From a bacterium (GTDB taxonomy: Bacteria; Spirochaetota; Leptospiria; Leptospirales; Leptonemataceae), in NCBI GenBank assembly GCA_024742665.1, contig JANSYA010000009.1:62001-126000 (forward strand): 64,000 bases of DNA. The letters are read 5' to 3'. The translations under genes were made by a program, and so were the position numbers. Shown in pieces: positions 52,216-59,707 of this stretch (its first letter is position 1; each line of letters opens with the position of its first letter). Under the pieces are notes generated by a model. It worked only from the letters and a program-made list of their open reading frames with translations, made no database searches and had not been told where the DNA came from.

Positions 52216-53076
52216 TTATTTTTTGGCACGCGCTTTCTTGAGGAAATTCTGGCGAATGTGCTTTTCCAATCGCTCTGCATCCTCGGGGTCCGGGCATTTG
52301 ACGCGAACTTCGCTTCCGCGAACCTTGATGCTGTAATCTTTGAAGAGCTGGGCTTCGGTGTCGGCCTTGCCTGCTTTGCCGGGCGGGTTTTTTGTTTTTT
52401 GGGGAGCGGCAGCGGTGGCGCTTTCCGGGGCGCGGTTGAATTCCCGTGCGGCTCGCACGGTGCGGACGGCGCCCTGGCGATAGGCGTCCAGGAATTCGGC
52501 CACGTTGCCTTTTTTGTAGGACTGGACGACCTGGATCATCAGGTTTCGATTGTCGATGCCGACGGCCTGGCATTCCTTGAGGACATTGGCCGGCAGTTGG
52601 GCGATTCCCAGAATCTCGGTGATGTAATTTCGAGACTTCCCGACGAGTTTGGCCAGGCCTTCGTCGCTCAGGTTGTCCTGTTTTTTCAGCCTCAGCAGGG
52701 CCTGGGCTTCTTCGTCGGCGCTCAGGTTCTCGCGCTGAAGATTTTCGACGATGGCGATGCGCCAGTAGTCTCGCTCTTCCCGCGAAATGATCCGGCACTC
52801 GGCCTGGGTTTTTCCCAGCTTCGTCAGCGCGTGGTAGCGGCGCTCTCCGGCAATGATGCGGTATTTGTCTCCGTCTTTGGTGACAACCAGCGGCGACAGG
52901 AGTCCGTCGCGGCGAATGCTCTCGGCCAGTTCGTCGACGCCGGCCGTGCGGTTCTGGCGCGGCTGCTCTGCTGAGGGGTGAATCCGATCAAGCTTGATCG
53001 TCGTAATTGTGCCATCGAGGTTTTCCGACTGATAGATGTCGGCCAACGATCCGAGGCGCTTAGTTTTTGACGCCAT
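52216..53076 (-). CDS. parB: ParB-family partition protein
   Basis: A predicted 286-aa ParB/Spo0J-type CTP-dependent DNA clamp that loads at parS and is moved by ParA. The N-terminal ParB/Srx fold has IHPSAEQPRQNRTAG, GLLSPLVVTKDGDKYRII and AGERRYHALTKLGK. The HTH is LVGKSRNYITEILGIAQLP. The C-terminal dimer region is at the end (KCPDPEDAERLEKHIRQNFL). A Lys/Ala/Pro-rich linker separates them. The start overlaps the end of parA by 17 nt, so parAB is one coupled operon reading leftwards. Confidence 0.95.
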   Translation of the reverse strand: MASKTKRLGSLADIYQSENLDGTITTIKLDRIHPSAEQPRQNRTAGVDELAESIRRDGLLSPLVVTKDGDKYRIIAGERRYHALTKLGKTQAECRIISREERDYWRIAIVENLQRENLSADEEAQALLRLKKQDNLSDEGLAKLVGKSRNYITEILGIAQLPANVLKECQAVGIDNRNLMIQVVQSYKKGNVAEFLDAYRQGAVRTVRAAREFNRAPESATAAAPQKTKNPPGKAGKADTEAQLFKDYSIKVRGSEVRVKCPDPEDAERLEKHIRQNFLKKARAKK

Positions 53077-53821
53077 TCAGGACCTCCTTCAGGAATGCGG
53101 AGTACTCGGCGGCCTGCTTGGAGTCGGGAGCGTAATCAAAGATCGACTGCTTGGCCAGGTGGCTTTCTCCGATCGCAATGCCCTGGCTGATCGTCGCGTC
53201 GAAAACCGGGAAAAATTGTGAAACGATTGGCAGGATGGTTTTATTCAGCACGGTCTTGGGCTTGATCTGGGTCACAAGCGCTCCCAGAATTTGCAGGTCC
53301 GGGTTGATTCGGCGCTTGATGGAGTTGATCGTGTTTTGCAGGCCGCTCATTCCGTCGATGGAGAATTTTTCCGCCTGGGCCGGGACGACGACGTGGGTCG
53401 CGGCCGCCAGGGCGTTGATCGTGAAGATCGACAGGGCCGGGGGGCAGTCGATGACGATGTATTCGTATTCTTTGAGCGGCTGCAGCAGGTCGCGAATGAC
53501 GTATGGGGCGTCTACCGTGAGGCTGAAGGACTCGACTTCCGCCAGAGTGATCTTGGACGGCGCCAGGTCCAAATTATCGTGGTCGGTTTTGATGATGATC
53601 TCTGCGAGCGAGGTCTTGCTGTTGAAGATGTCGTACATCGACAGCTCCAGCTTATCAGGATCGATGAAGATGCCCGTGGTGTTCGCCTGGGGGTCCATGT
53701 CCATCAGGAGCGTTCGTTTGCCCTCCCGGGCAAGACCGAAGCCCATGTTAATGGCTGTGGTGGTTTTTCCTTCGCCGCCCTTCTGGTTGGCGATTGCGAT
53801 CACGATTGGCTTGCTCATCAA
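53060..53821 (-). CDS. parA: ParA-family partition ATPase
   Basis: A predicted 253-aa ParA/Soj ATPase (deviant Walker A NQKGGEGKTTT, residues 12-22). LLMDMDPQANTTG and YIVIDCPPALSIFTINALAA hold the other nucleotide motifs. It lacks the N-terminal HTH of type Ia plasmid ParA, so it is the chromosomal/type Ib-like short form. It overlaps parB by 17 nt. Upstream are a palindrome near the -10 and two further palindromes likely bound by ParB. Confidence 0.97.
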   Translation of the reverse strand: MMSKPIVIAIANQKGGEGKTTTAINMGFGLAREGKRTLLMDMDPQANTTGIFIDPDKLELSMYDIFNSKTSLAEIIIKTDHDNLDLAPSKITLAEVESFSLTVDAPYVIRDLLQPLKEYEYIVIDCPPALSIFTINALAAATHVVVPAQAEKFSIDGMSGLQNTINSIKRRINPDLQILGALVTQIKPKTVLNKTILPIVSQFFPVFDATISQGIAIGESHLAKQSIFDYAPDSKQAAEYSAFLKEVLNGVKN

Positions 53822-53827
53822 ATCTAC

Positions 53828-53863
53828 TTATGTGACATAATATAGGAAGCGATTCACTGTCAA
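53828..53863 (-). promoter_or_regulatory. parAB promoter with embedded palindrome
   Basis: On the minus strand TTGACA (53858-53863 complement) precedes CTATATTATGTC (53834-53845 complement). The 13-bp TTATGTGACATAA (53828-53840) is a near-perfect palindrome overlapping the -10. The 12-mer CTATATTATGTC is identical to that at the antisense RNA promoter (51715-51726), so one regulator may bind both. Confidence 0.6.
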
Positions 53864-53909
53864 ATTGTATTTGTCAGGGGGTCCGGGGATTGTTTCAGTC
53901 GGATTGTCT

Positions 53910-53933
53910 GGAACGTCGGACGTCCGACGTTCC
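53910..53933. promoter_or_regulatory. 24-bp perfect palindrome, candidate parS
   Basis: GGAACGTCGGAC and its mirror, centred at 53921/53922, about 90 nt upstream of the parA start. It contains the core GTCGGACGTCCGAC shared with the next palindrome. The core differs from the Bacillus-type parS (TGTTNCACGTGAAACA), as expected for a plasmid-type system. Confidence 0.75.
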
Positions 53934-53971
53934 GAATTCATCGCTTGCCTGGCGTCATGGATTACCGTTAT

Positions 53972-53987
53972 TGTCGGACGTCCGACA
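53972..53987. promoter_or_regulatory. 16-bp perfect palindrome, second candidate parS
   Basis: TGTCGGACGTCCGACA, centred 58 bp from the first palindrome and sharing the 14-bp core GTCGGACGTCCGAC. Two identical dyads at the start of a parAB operon fit a partition site or parAB operator. Confidence 0.75.
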
Positions 53988-54062
53988 CCGACGGTCGAGA
54001 GTTTTTTGGCGCCGGGGGTTCGAATTCTGCCGGGTCGGTGACCGATACTAAACAGAACGCAT

Positions 54063-55409
54063 ATGGCCTGGTTTGAAGAATTTTTAACGAGTCTGGGGCG
54101 CCTGGGCGGTCGGCCCGGTGGGCTGCTGAAGCTGTTGGCTTTGAATGGAGCCGGCACGATATTCGAGAATCGCGGTGGTGCGTTCCAGGTCCTGGATAAG
54201 CAGGGCTATTCGGATTCGGATCATTCGTACACATTCCTGGAAGACTCGCCTGCCCTGCTCGCTCCCGTGGTTCGCCAGGGTTTCGCCAGATTGGTCGGAG
54301 CTCGTCCCGGTCGGCCGGGCTGCGAAGTCTGGGCTGTCGCGGATCGGCTGCAGTCTCCCGAATACCTTCTGCTCGCAGAGCTGCCCGCCGGCGTTCTTGC
54401 TGACTCCGGCCTCGCTGCGTCCGGCCATGATCCCGCAGCGGCGGTCGGCTTCGCTCTGCGCCAGGCGCTCGTTCAGGATATCGGTCTGCGCAGGTCTCCA
54501 GCCGGCGGTGCGGAGGGCTTTGTTCGTCCTGAAGCTGCCCCGGTGGATTTGCCCGTCTGGTTGGCCGACCTGCTCCCGGATCTGGTGAATCGAGAATCGC
54601 CCTTCCTGATCCTCGCCGAGCCTGGCTCCGGCAAAGAGGAGCTGGTGATGGCGCTCCTGCATCAGAAATTCGGTTCGATTCACTCGGGTGTGTTTTTCCA
54701 CCCCGGCCGGCTTTCCCAGGCGGTCCAGCTGCGGGAGCTCTTCGGCGATCCTGCCGGGGCCAGGCTCGGTGGCGAAAGTCCCGCGCTGCCGATCGTCAGT
54801 CGGGATGAGCCCGCGATTGTGATCCAGGAAGCGGGGGATCTGGACCCGCATGTGCAGCTGCGAATCCTGGCACTCTTCAGCTCCGGCGAGCACGATCGCT
54901 TTTGGATCTTTGAAAGTTCTCGGGATCTGGAGCGGATGGTGCAGGCCGAGAAATTCTTGCGGGGACTGTATCAGATGATGAAGCCCGGCCAGGTCGTGCT
55001 TCCGCCGGTTCGGGCGCGGCGGGACCGGATTGAAGAAGAAGTCGAGCGGCTACTTACGTCCTTTCGACTGCGCTATCAGCGTGACGTCCATCTGGACGGA
55101 GATGCTCTTGATGCGATGCTCCGTCACGACTGGCGTGGAAACTGGAGAGAGCTGAAGAATACTCTGGAGTCAGCCTTTCTCATGTCGGCGGGCACTGTGA
55201 TCCAGGCTGCGGATCTCCGGCTGGGACTCTGGACGGTCCCGGAAGACTGGGACGATTTGAATCTGCGCAAGAAGTCCGCGGAAGTCGAAAAGAATCTGCT
55301 GCTGCGCGCATACTCGCTGCACGCCGGGAACCAGGTTCAAATGGCGCGGGCTCTGGGGATTTCCCGCGGCAGTCTGCAGTATAAGCTGGAAAAATACGGG
55401 TTGAACTGA
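54063..55409 (+). CDS. NtrC-like AAA+ protein without GAFTGA
   Basis: A predicted 448-aa protein. Residues about 1-165 are a variable sensory part (no clear receiver domain). About 175-385 is an AAA+ domain of the sigma-54 activator family, with a Walker-A-like LAEPGSGKEELVMALL near 186, but the expected GAFTGA loop is absent: the region reads LRELFGDPAGARLGGES. The C-terminal SAEVEKNLLLRAYSLHAGNQ and MARALGISRGSLQYKLEKYG are a Fis-type HTH. It may control genes without sigma-54 contact. It diverges from parA across the palindrome region. Confidence 0.83.
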   Translation: MAWFEEFLTSLGRLGGRPGGLLKLLALNGAGTIFENRGGAFQVLDKQGYSDSDHSYTFLEDSPALLAPVVRQGFARLVGARPGRPGCEVWAVADRLQSPEYLLLAELPAGVLADSGLAASGHDPAAAVGFALRQALVQDIGLRRSPAGGAEGFVRPEAAPVDLPVWLADLLPDLVNRESPFLILAEPGSGKEELVMALLHQKFGSIHSGVFFHPGRLSQAVQLRELFGDPAGARLGGESPALPIVSRDEPAIVIQEAGDLDPHVQLRILALFSSGEHDRFWIFESSRDLERMVQAEKFLRGLYQMMKPGQVVLPPVRARRDRIEEEVERLLTSFRLRYQRDVHLDGDALDAMLRHDWRGNWRELKNTLESAFLMSAGTVIQAADLRLGLWTVPEDWDDLNLRKKSAEVEKNLLLRAYSLHAGNQVQMARALGISRGSLQYKLEKYGLN

Positions 55410-55436
55410 GCCCTCCTGCACGTATATTGACGGAAC

Positions 55437-56417
55437 ATGTTTGAGAGCAGTGGTTCGCAGGACGTAGAGCTGACAACCCGGTCCGGCTGCTTTGTCAAGG
55501 TCCGCCCGGCCAAGCGCAACTGCATTATCTATATTAACAATCAGCCGGAAGTAGTGAAGGTTTCGGCCGGGAAGACTACTATGGAACAAAACGTTCCTTT
55601 CGTGGTTTTCATTGGCCCGACCTTCCGGATGGCGCTTCCGGAGGCGACTCTGCACCTGGTTGAAAATCGACAGGGCCGCATTGCCATTCCGTACCAGCTC
55701 GGATCCGACGATCGACAGCGCTTTATTAATCTGAGCTGTGCCAGCGCCAGCGATGAATTCCCCGTCCAGGTGCAGTCGTACCCGACGGTCAAACAGTTCA
55801 TATCCAGAGAAGGGGAGGGGCATCCCTATCGCTACGTTGTCCTGGAGCAGTCCGTAGAACGCATCGATATGGTGACTCTGAAAGTCAAAAATCCAGACGC
55901 CCGGATTTTAATTCTCAAGGGCGATCCAGCTCCCAGCCAACCCGTGCCCCGCAAAGCCGATGAACTCAAAGCAGACCGCGTGCGCGCGACCGATATCGCG
56001 CGCAGCAATCCCGGTGCTCAGGAATATTCAAATAATCCCGTTTTTAACGCCCGGATTCATTTGCGGAATCTGGAGTTGGATCGGGTTAAGAATCTGCTGA
56101 ACGAATTTGAAATGAGTGCGGAAGAGATTGAGTTCATTCGAACCTTCCTCGGCTTGATGATTCGCAATGAACAAAGCAAGAGCGAACTTGTGCCCTTTCG
56201 CGAACAGCTGGTTAAGATGGATGAGCTGTATCGATTAAGCGCGCGAGTAGTTTCCCGGGACCAGGCGGCCTTCGAGCAGGAGCTGGAGCAGGGGATCGAT
56301 CCGGAAGTGGCCGCAGATCTGGCGCAGTTGATCGCACGCAAAAGACAGGCCGCCTCAAACAAAGAGGAAGAGATTCAATACTGGGAATGGGAATATCGAC
56401 TCGGCAAGAAGTCTTGA
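55437..56417 (+). CDS. Unknown protein downstream of the NtrC-like gene
   Basis: A predicted 326-aa soluble protein, not recognised. The first 130 residues are beta-rich (GCFVKVRPAKRNCIIYINNQ, VPFVVFIGPTFRMALPEATL), the second half helical (LDRVKNLLNEFEMSAEEIEF, FIRTFLGLMIRNEQSKSELV). No signal or TM. It is 27 nt after the NtrC-like gene on the same strand, so probably in one operon with it. Confidence 0.78.
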   Translation: MFESSGSQDVELTTRSGCFVKVRPAKRNCIIYINNQPEVVKVSAGKTTMEQNVPFVVFIGPTFRMALPEATLHLVENRQGRIAIPYQLGSDDRQRFINLSCASASDEFPVQVQSYPTVKQFISREGEGHPYRYVVLEQSVERIDMVTLKVKNPDARILILKGDPAPSQPVPRKADELKADRVRATDIARSNPGAQEYSNNPVFNARIHLRNLELDRVKNLLNEFEMSAEEIEFIRTFLGLMIRNEQSKSELVPFREQLVKMDELYRLSARVVSRDQAAFEQELEQGIDPEVAADLAQLIARKRQAASNKEEEIQYWEWEYRLGKKS

Positions 56418-56509
56418 GTCATGCCCGTCGTTTGATTAGTGAATTTTTCTTTAGAATTCGTAAAAATCGGTTGATTATCGGCTAAAATGCCCAAAAATAG
56501 TGCAAAATT

Positions 56510-57652
56510 ATGTTCTGGTCAGCGATTTTTGCACTGCTGTCCGGACTCCCGGGATCCGGGGGCCCGGCTGTCGATCCGGGTTCGGTTTACACAACCGGGC
56601 CGGAGCGCGCTGCGTCCCGCGAGATTGTAATCTCCGCCAGGGTTGAGTCCGCAATGCGAGTCGTGGCCGCCGATCTGAACGGGCAGGCGAGAGCGGTCGC
56701 AAGAGATTTTCATTCAGGCGATCGCATTAACGAAGCCGAATCAGCAATATCTATTTCACTGGGGCAGGGAGCAGCGGCTGTCGGACGGCCGCTGGCATCG
56801 ATTTCTCCGGCCCTGAGTCTGCCATCTGACCGGCGTGCTTCCCGGCTGGAACATCTCCAAAAACTTGCGGATTTGAGATCGGCTCTGCAGGCCAATCTCC
56901 CGGTTCGGGAAAAAAATCAATCCAGCCCGGGATACCGCGGGTTGCAATTGACTGCCCCGGAGTGCGATCATTCAGGCGCATCGCCTGTGTTCCCGCCGGG
57001 GAGTGTTGAAGCGAGAGCTGCCTGCTCCGCGAGCAATCTGGCTCAGGCATTCCGGAATCATTCGATTGCCTTCGCCAGTGGATTGGTGCATACCCGCCGC
57101 GCTCTGTCGGGGTCAGATCACACTCGCCCTGTTGCCGGACGCGAGGCGGGTTTCGCGAGTGTCGGGGTTATTGATCCGGCAGACCGGGCTGCCCCGGTTC
57201 GCACCGGTCTGCGTGCGGCGAACCGTTCATCGTCCGCTGCGGGTGCGCAAAAAAGCTGGATTGCTCTGAAGACGCTTCGAGCCGCTCGAGTCGACCAGCG
57301 TAACCGGAGGGACTTACAGGCTCACCCGATTCCGGGTCAGATCCGCGAGTTTCCGGAGCACCTGGGCCTGGTATCGCAAGGCGGCCGCTCTGTGCCTGGC
57401 ATGTTTGCTCTCACAGTTGCTGGCCGAAGCCGAACCTCTTCCTCTATTGGGCGCCATGCGACCATCGAGGGGCTGCAGGAGCGTTCCTGCAGCCCGAGTG
57501 ATGCGAGCAGCGCGGCGCGACTGATACTGCTTAGAGCGCAGGGTATTGTCAGCGCGATGCCAGCGCTCGGAGCTTTCTTCTTTCGCCGCATATGGGAACT
57601 CCGGGTTTCCAGCTGCAAGCGGCATCCTGACAGTGCTCCGCTGTCGGTTTAG
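56510..57652 (+). CDS. Uncertain 380-residue frame, possible exported protein
   Basis: An open frame of 380 codons that starts with a weak signal-like stretch (MFWSAIFALLSGLPGSGGPA). The first third (AMRVVAADLNGQARAVARDF, SRLEHLQKLADLRSALQANL) looks plausibly coding, the rest is Ser/Arg/Ala/Pro-rich and without any recognisable motif. The opposite strand is mostly closed. It may be a fast-evolving gene of the module or partly decayed. An AT-rich stretch and the ATG at 56510 have no strong ribosome-binding site. Confidence 0.4.
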   Translation: MFWSAIFALLSGLPGSGGPAVDPGSVYTTGPERAASREIVISARVESAMRVVAADLNGQARAVARDFHSGDRINEAESAISISLGQGAAAVGRPLASISPALSLPSDRRASRLEHLQKLADLRSALQANLPVREKNQSSPGYRGLQLTAPECDHSGASPVFPPGSVEARAACSASNLAQAFRNHSIAFASGLVHTRRALSGSDHTRPVAGREAGFASVGVIDPADRAAPVRTGLRAANRSSSAAGAQKSWIALKTLRAARVDQRNRRDLQAHPIPGQIREFPEHLGLVSQGGRSVPGMFALTVAGRSRTSSSIGRHATIEGLQERSCSPSDASSAARLILLRAQGIVSAMPALGAFFFRRIWELRVSSCKRHPDSAPLSV

Positions 57653-57821
57653 CCACTTCCCGGGCTGTTGTTGATCATTGACCCCCTTCCACATCTGGCG
57701 TTTTGGATTTCATGAACGCCAGGGTGCAGCCTCAGTCTTTTGCTGGAGAATCGAAAAGTGCCCGCCGATAAACCCGCCGGTTCAAGGCTTTTGATGTGAC
57801 TTTTGTCCAGGGTGGGGCAGG

Positions 57822-58367
57822 GTGCGTCCGGCTATTTTTTCAACTCGCCTGATTGTTTCGAAGTTGCCCGACGAGCATCTTGCAGAATTATGGTCGCCTT
57901 CACTGTGGTTCGGCGGGCCTCCCAGGCCCGCATCCATCTTTGAGGAGTCGATTGAGAATATGGCGAAGGCAAACCCCGGGATTGGCAGATTGCTTGCGGC
58001 AATGCGGAAAATGATCGTCGAAGTGAACGATCAGGAGATTTGCCGTCGTCTGGAAATTCTGCAGAACTCAGAGAAGGAAGACCTGGCGCCCTCGTTGATG
58101 AAGCGGCTGCTTGAGTCTCCGGAAGACTTTGATGCTCGCGAAGTGCCGGAACCCTATACTCAGTACGTGAAGCACTACCTGTATATGGTCAAGCGTGACT
58201 CCCGGGAAAAAGCCCGCGACCGAGATGGCGGTGATGCTCCGACTCCGACTCGCCGGAAAAAATCGGCAGCCGGAAAAAGCGCGGGGCGCACCGCGGCCCG
58301 TAAATCGGCCCGGGAAAAGCCCGATGCGGAAAAGAGTCGGGCGACCAAAAAAACTGCGAACCAGTAG
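57822..58367 (+). CDS. Protein with lysine/arginine-rich tail, unknown function
   Basis: A predicted 181-aa protein starting with GTG (GGGG-rich sequence just upstream). The N-terminal 120 residues are helical (GRLLAAMRKMIVEVNDQEIC, RRLEILQNSEKEDLAPSLMK) and not recognised. The last 50 residues are strongly basic with SAAGKSAGRTAARKSAREKP, a histone-like or nucleic-acid-binding tail. It closes the module before the gene-free region. A 168-nt gap upstream has a hairpin CTGGCGTT/AACGCCAG at 57695-57722 without a T run. Confidence 0.65.
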   Translation: MRPAIFSTRLIVSKLPDEHLAELWSPSLWFGGPPRPASIFEESIENMAKANPGIGRLLAAMRKMIVEVNDQEICRRLEILQNSEKEDLAPSLMKRLLESPEDFDAREVPEPYTQYVKHYLYMVKRDSREKARDRDGGDAPTPTRRKKSAAGKSAGRTAARKSAREKPDAEKSRATKKTANQ

Positions 58368-58820
58368 TTCGCGATGTCTCGCGTTTCAACTTCCGCGATC
58401 TATTCTTAGAATCCGTTCAGCGGAACTCAGGGTCCAGGATAGCGTCCGATACTAGTCGATGCTTTCCATATCGTTGCGATCGCTTCACATCCCTGCATCC
58501 GGGGTCCCATAGCCCTCAAAACACCCTGAATTTCCGACCCTGTTGCATCCAGAAAGTCGGAAGAATTGAGGCTGGAACGAGGTTACATGAGACATAATGC
58601 CCCTATTTTGTATGCCTGAATTTAGGCAGATACGGGCCGCCACTCAAATTGAGAGGTGGGGTCTATAGCGCCTGGATTTATTTGCCTGAATTTGGTCAAT
58701 AATGCCCAAATTCCTTTCGCCTGGCAGGCCAGAAAGCTGGCGTTTATATAAGTGGCGCTCATCGGACAGGTGTGTGCCGCCATTCGGGCTCATATGTGGC
58801 CAGTGCCGAAAATCTGGCAG

Positions 58821-58896
58821 CACTTACGGGAGTGAGCGCAGTCATGCCCGGCCGGCTCGGGCCTGGGAGCGCTCATTCGATCCAACCCTGTAAGTG
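58821..58896. ncRNA. Candidate structured RNA: three nested stems
   Basis: Outer stem CACTTAC (58821-58827) / GTAAGTG (58890-58896), middle TGAGCGC (58833-58839) / GCGCTCA (58869-58875), inner GCCCG (58846-58850) / CGGGC (58858-58862). All three are perfect and properly nested, with internal loops between. The strand and any promoter are unknown, and DNA-level roles such as a recombination site are possible. Confidence 0.4.
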
Positions 58897-58915
58897 TTCG
58901 TTATCTGGCCCTCGA

Positions 58916-58958
58916 GACTGGCGGCTCCCGCAGGCCATTTTCGGGGGAGCCGCCAGTC
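58916..58958. repeat. 14-bp perfect inverted repeat
   Basis: GACTGGCGGCTCCC (58916-58929) and its exact complement at 58945-58958, with a 15-nt spacer and no T run on either side. It lies 20 nt after the nested stems, so the two may form one element. Confidence 0.75.
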
Positions 58959-59374
58959 ATTCGCACGGGCTGCGCCAGGCGCGAACTGGGCCGAACCGGC
59001 GGTCGATTGGACATAATCACACAAGTCCTCGCCCTGATAGCGTAGAGCAGCTTCTGTTGTCGGGCCCCGGCGAGATAGAGCGCATCGGGAGATCCAGGCG
59101 CAAGGGGAGGGGCGCCACAATGCACACGAACCAGCCCGGGGATATAAGCGCCAGCCACGCAGCCCCCAACCACACAGGAAGAGACATAAGTGCCCACTGA
59201 CGAAGAGCCGATCCAGTCTTTTAAAAAGTGCTTCCAGAATAAACCCCCTCAGGACCCAATAGCAGTCTAGCGCCTGCCAGTTTGTCATGCACACGTCGGA
59301 CCGCATGCGCAGGCCAGAATGACAGGCCCTGAGCTGCCATGCTAACCTACATGACTAAAAATAGGCATAAATAA

Positions 59375-59590
59375 ATGGCTGAAGCAATTCGTTTGAAGGT
59401 GAGCTGCCATGCCTGTGGCTATGTGATTGAGGGCTCGGCGAAGTATGGGCAGGGTCACTACGTTCCGGACGGTGTGCCTTTTGATTTTGTTGCAATTGGC
59501 AAGATCAAAACGGAGAAAGGTCGCCGCGTAAAGGCGGAAGCAACGTGCGTTTGCCCGAAATGCACAGTTCGGAACAAGTATATCATATAG
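59375..59590 (+). CDS. Small zinc-ribbon protein
   Basis: A predicted 71-aa protein with CHACGY (CxxC) at residues 11-16 and CVCPKC (CxxxC / CxxC) near 58-63, a probable zinc ribbon. There is a basic patch KIKTEKGRRVKAEAT between them. Such proteins usually bind nucleic acid or act as a small structural part. The ATG has a weak GG-containing site. No family recognised. A weakly similar TTTGCCTG motif lies in the flanking AT-rich DNA. Confidence 0.72.
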   Translation: MAEAIRLKVSCHACGYVIEGSAKYGQGHYVPDGVPFDFVAIGKIKTEKGRRVKAEATCVCPKCTVRNKYII

Positions 59591-59707
59591 TCATCAGCCA
59601 ATTAAGTCAAATTGCCTGGATTCAGGCTTTTGAAGTAATTGAAAATAAGTATATGAAGGCCGTCATAGATAGGTGTGCCCAAATAATGGCAGCATAATTG
59701 GTTTCTA

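Larger units (their letters stand above)
58368..59374. other. About 1 kb region without a supported gene
   Basis: Between the Lys-rich gene and the zinc-ribbon gene I see no protein-coding frame worth reporting. The content is several inverted repeats (nested stems at 58821-58896, a 14-bp stem at 58916-58958), a TGCCTGAATTT motif at 58613 and 58683, and the octamer GACATAAT at 58591 and 59010 with a near-copy at 59183. It may hold non-coding RNA, an origin or a partition region. Confidence 0.7.
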
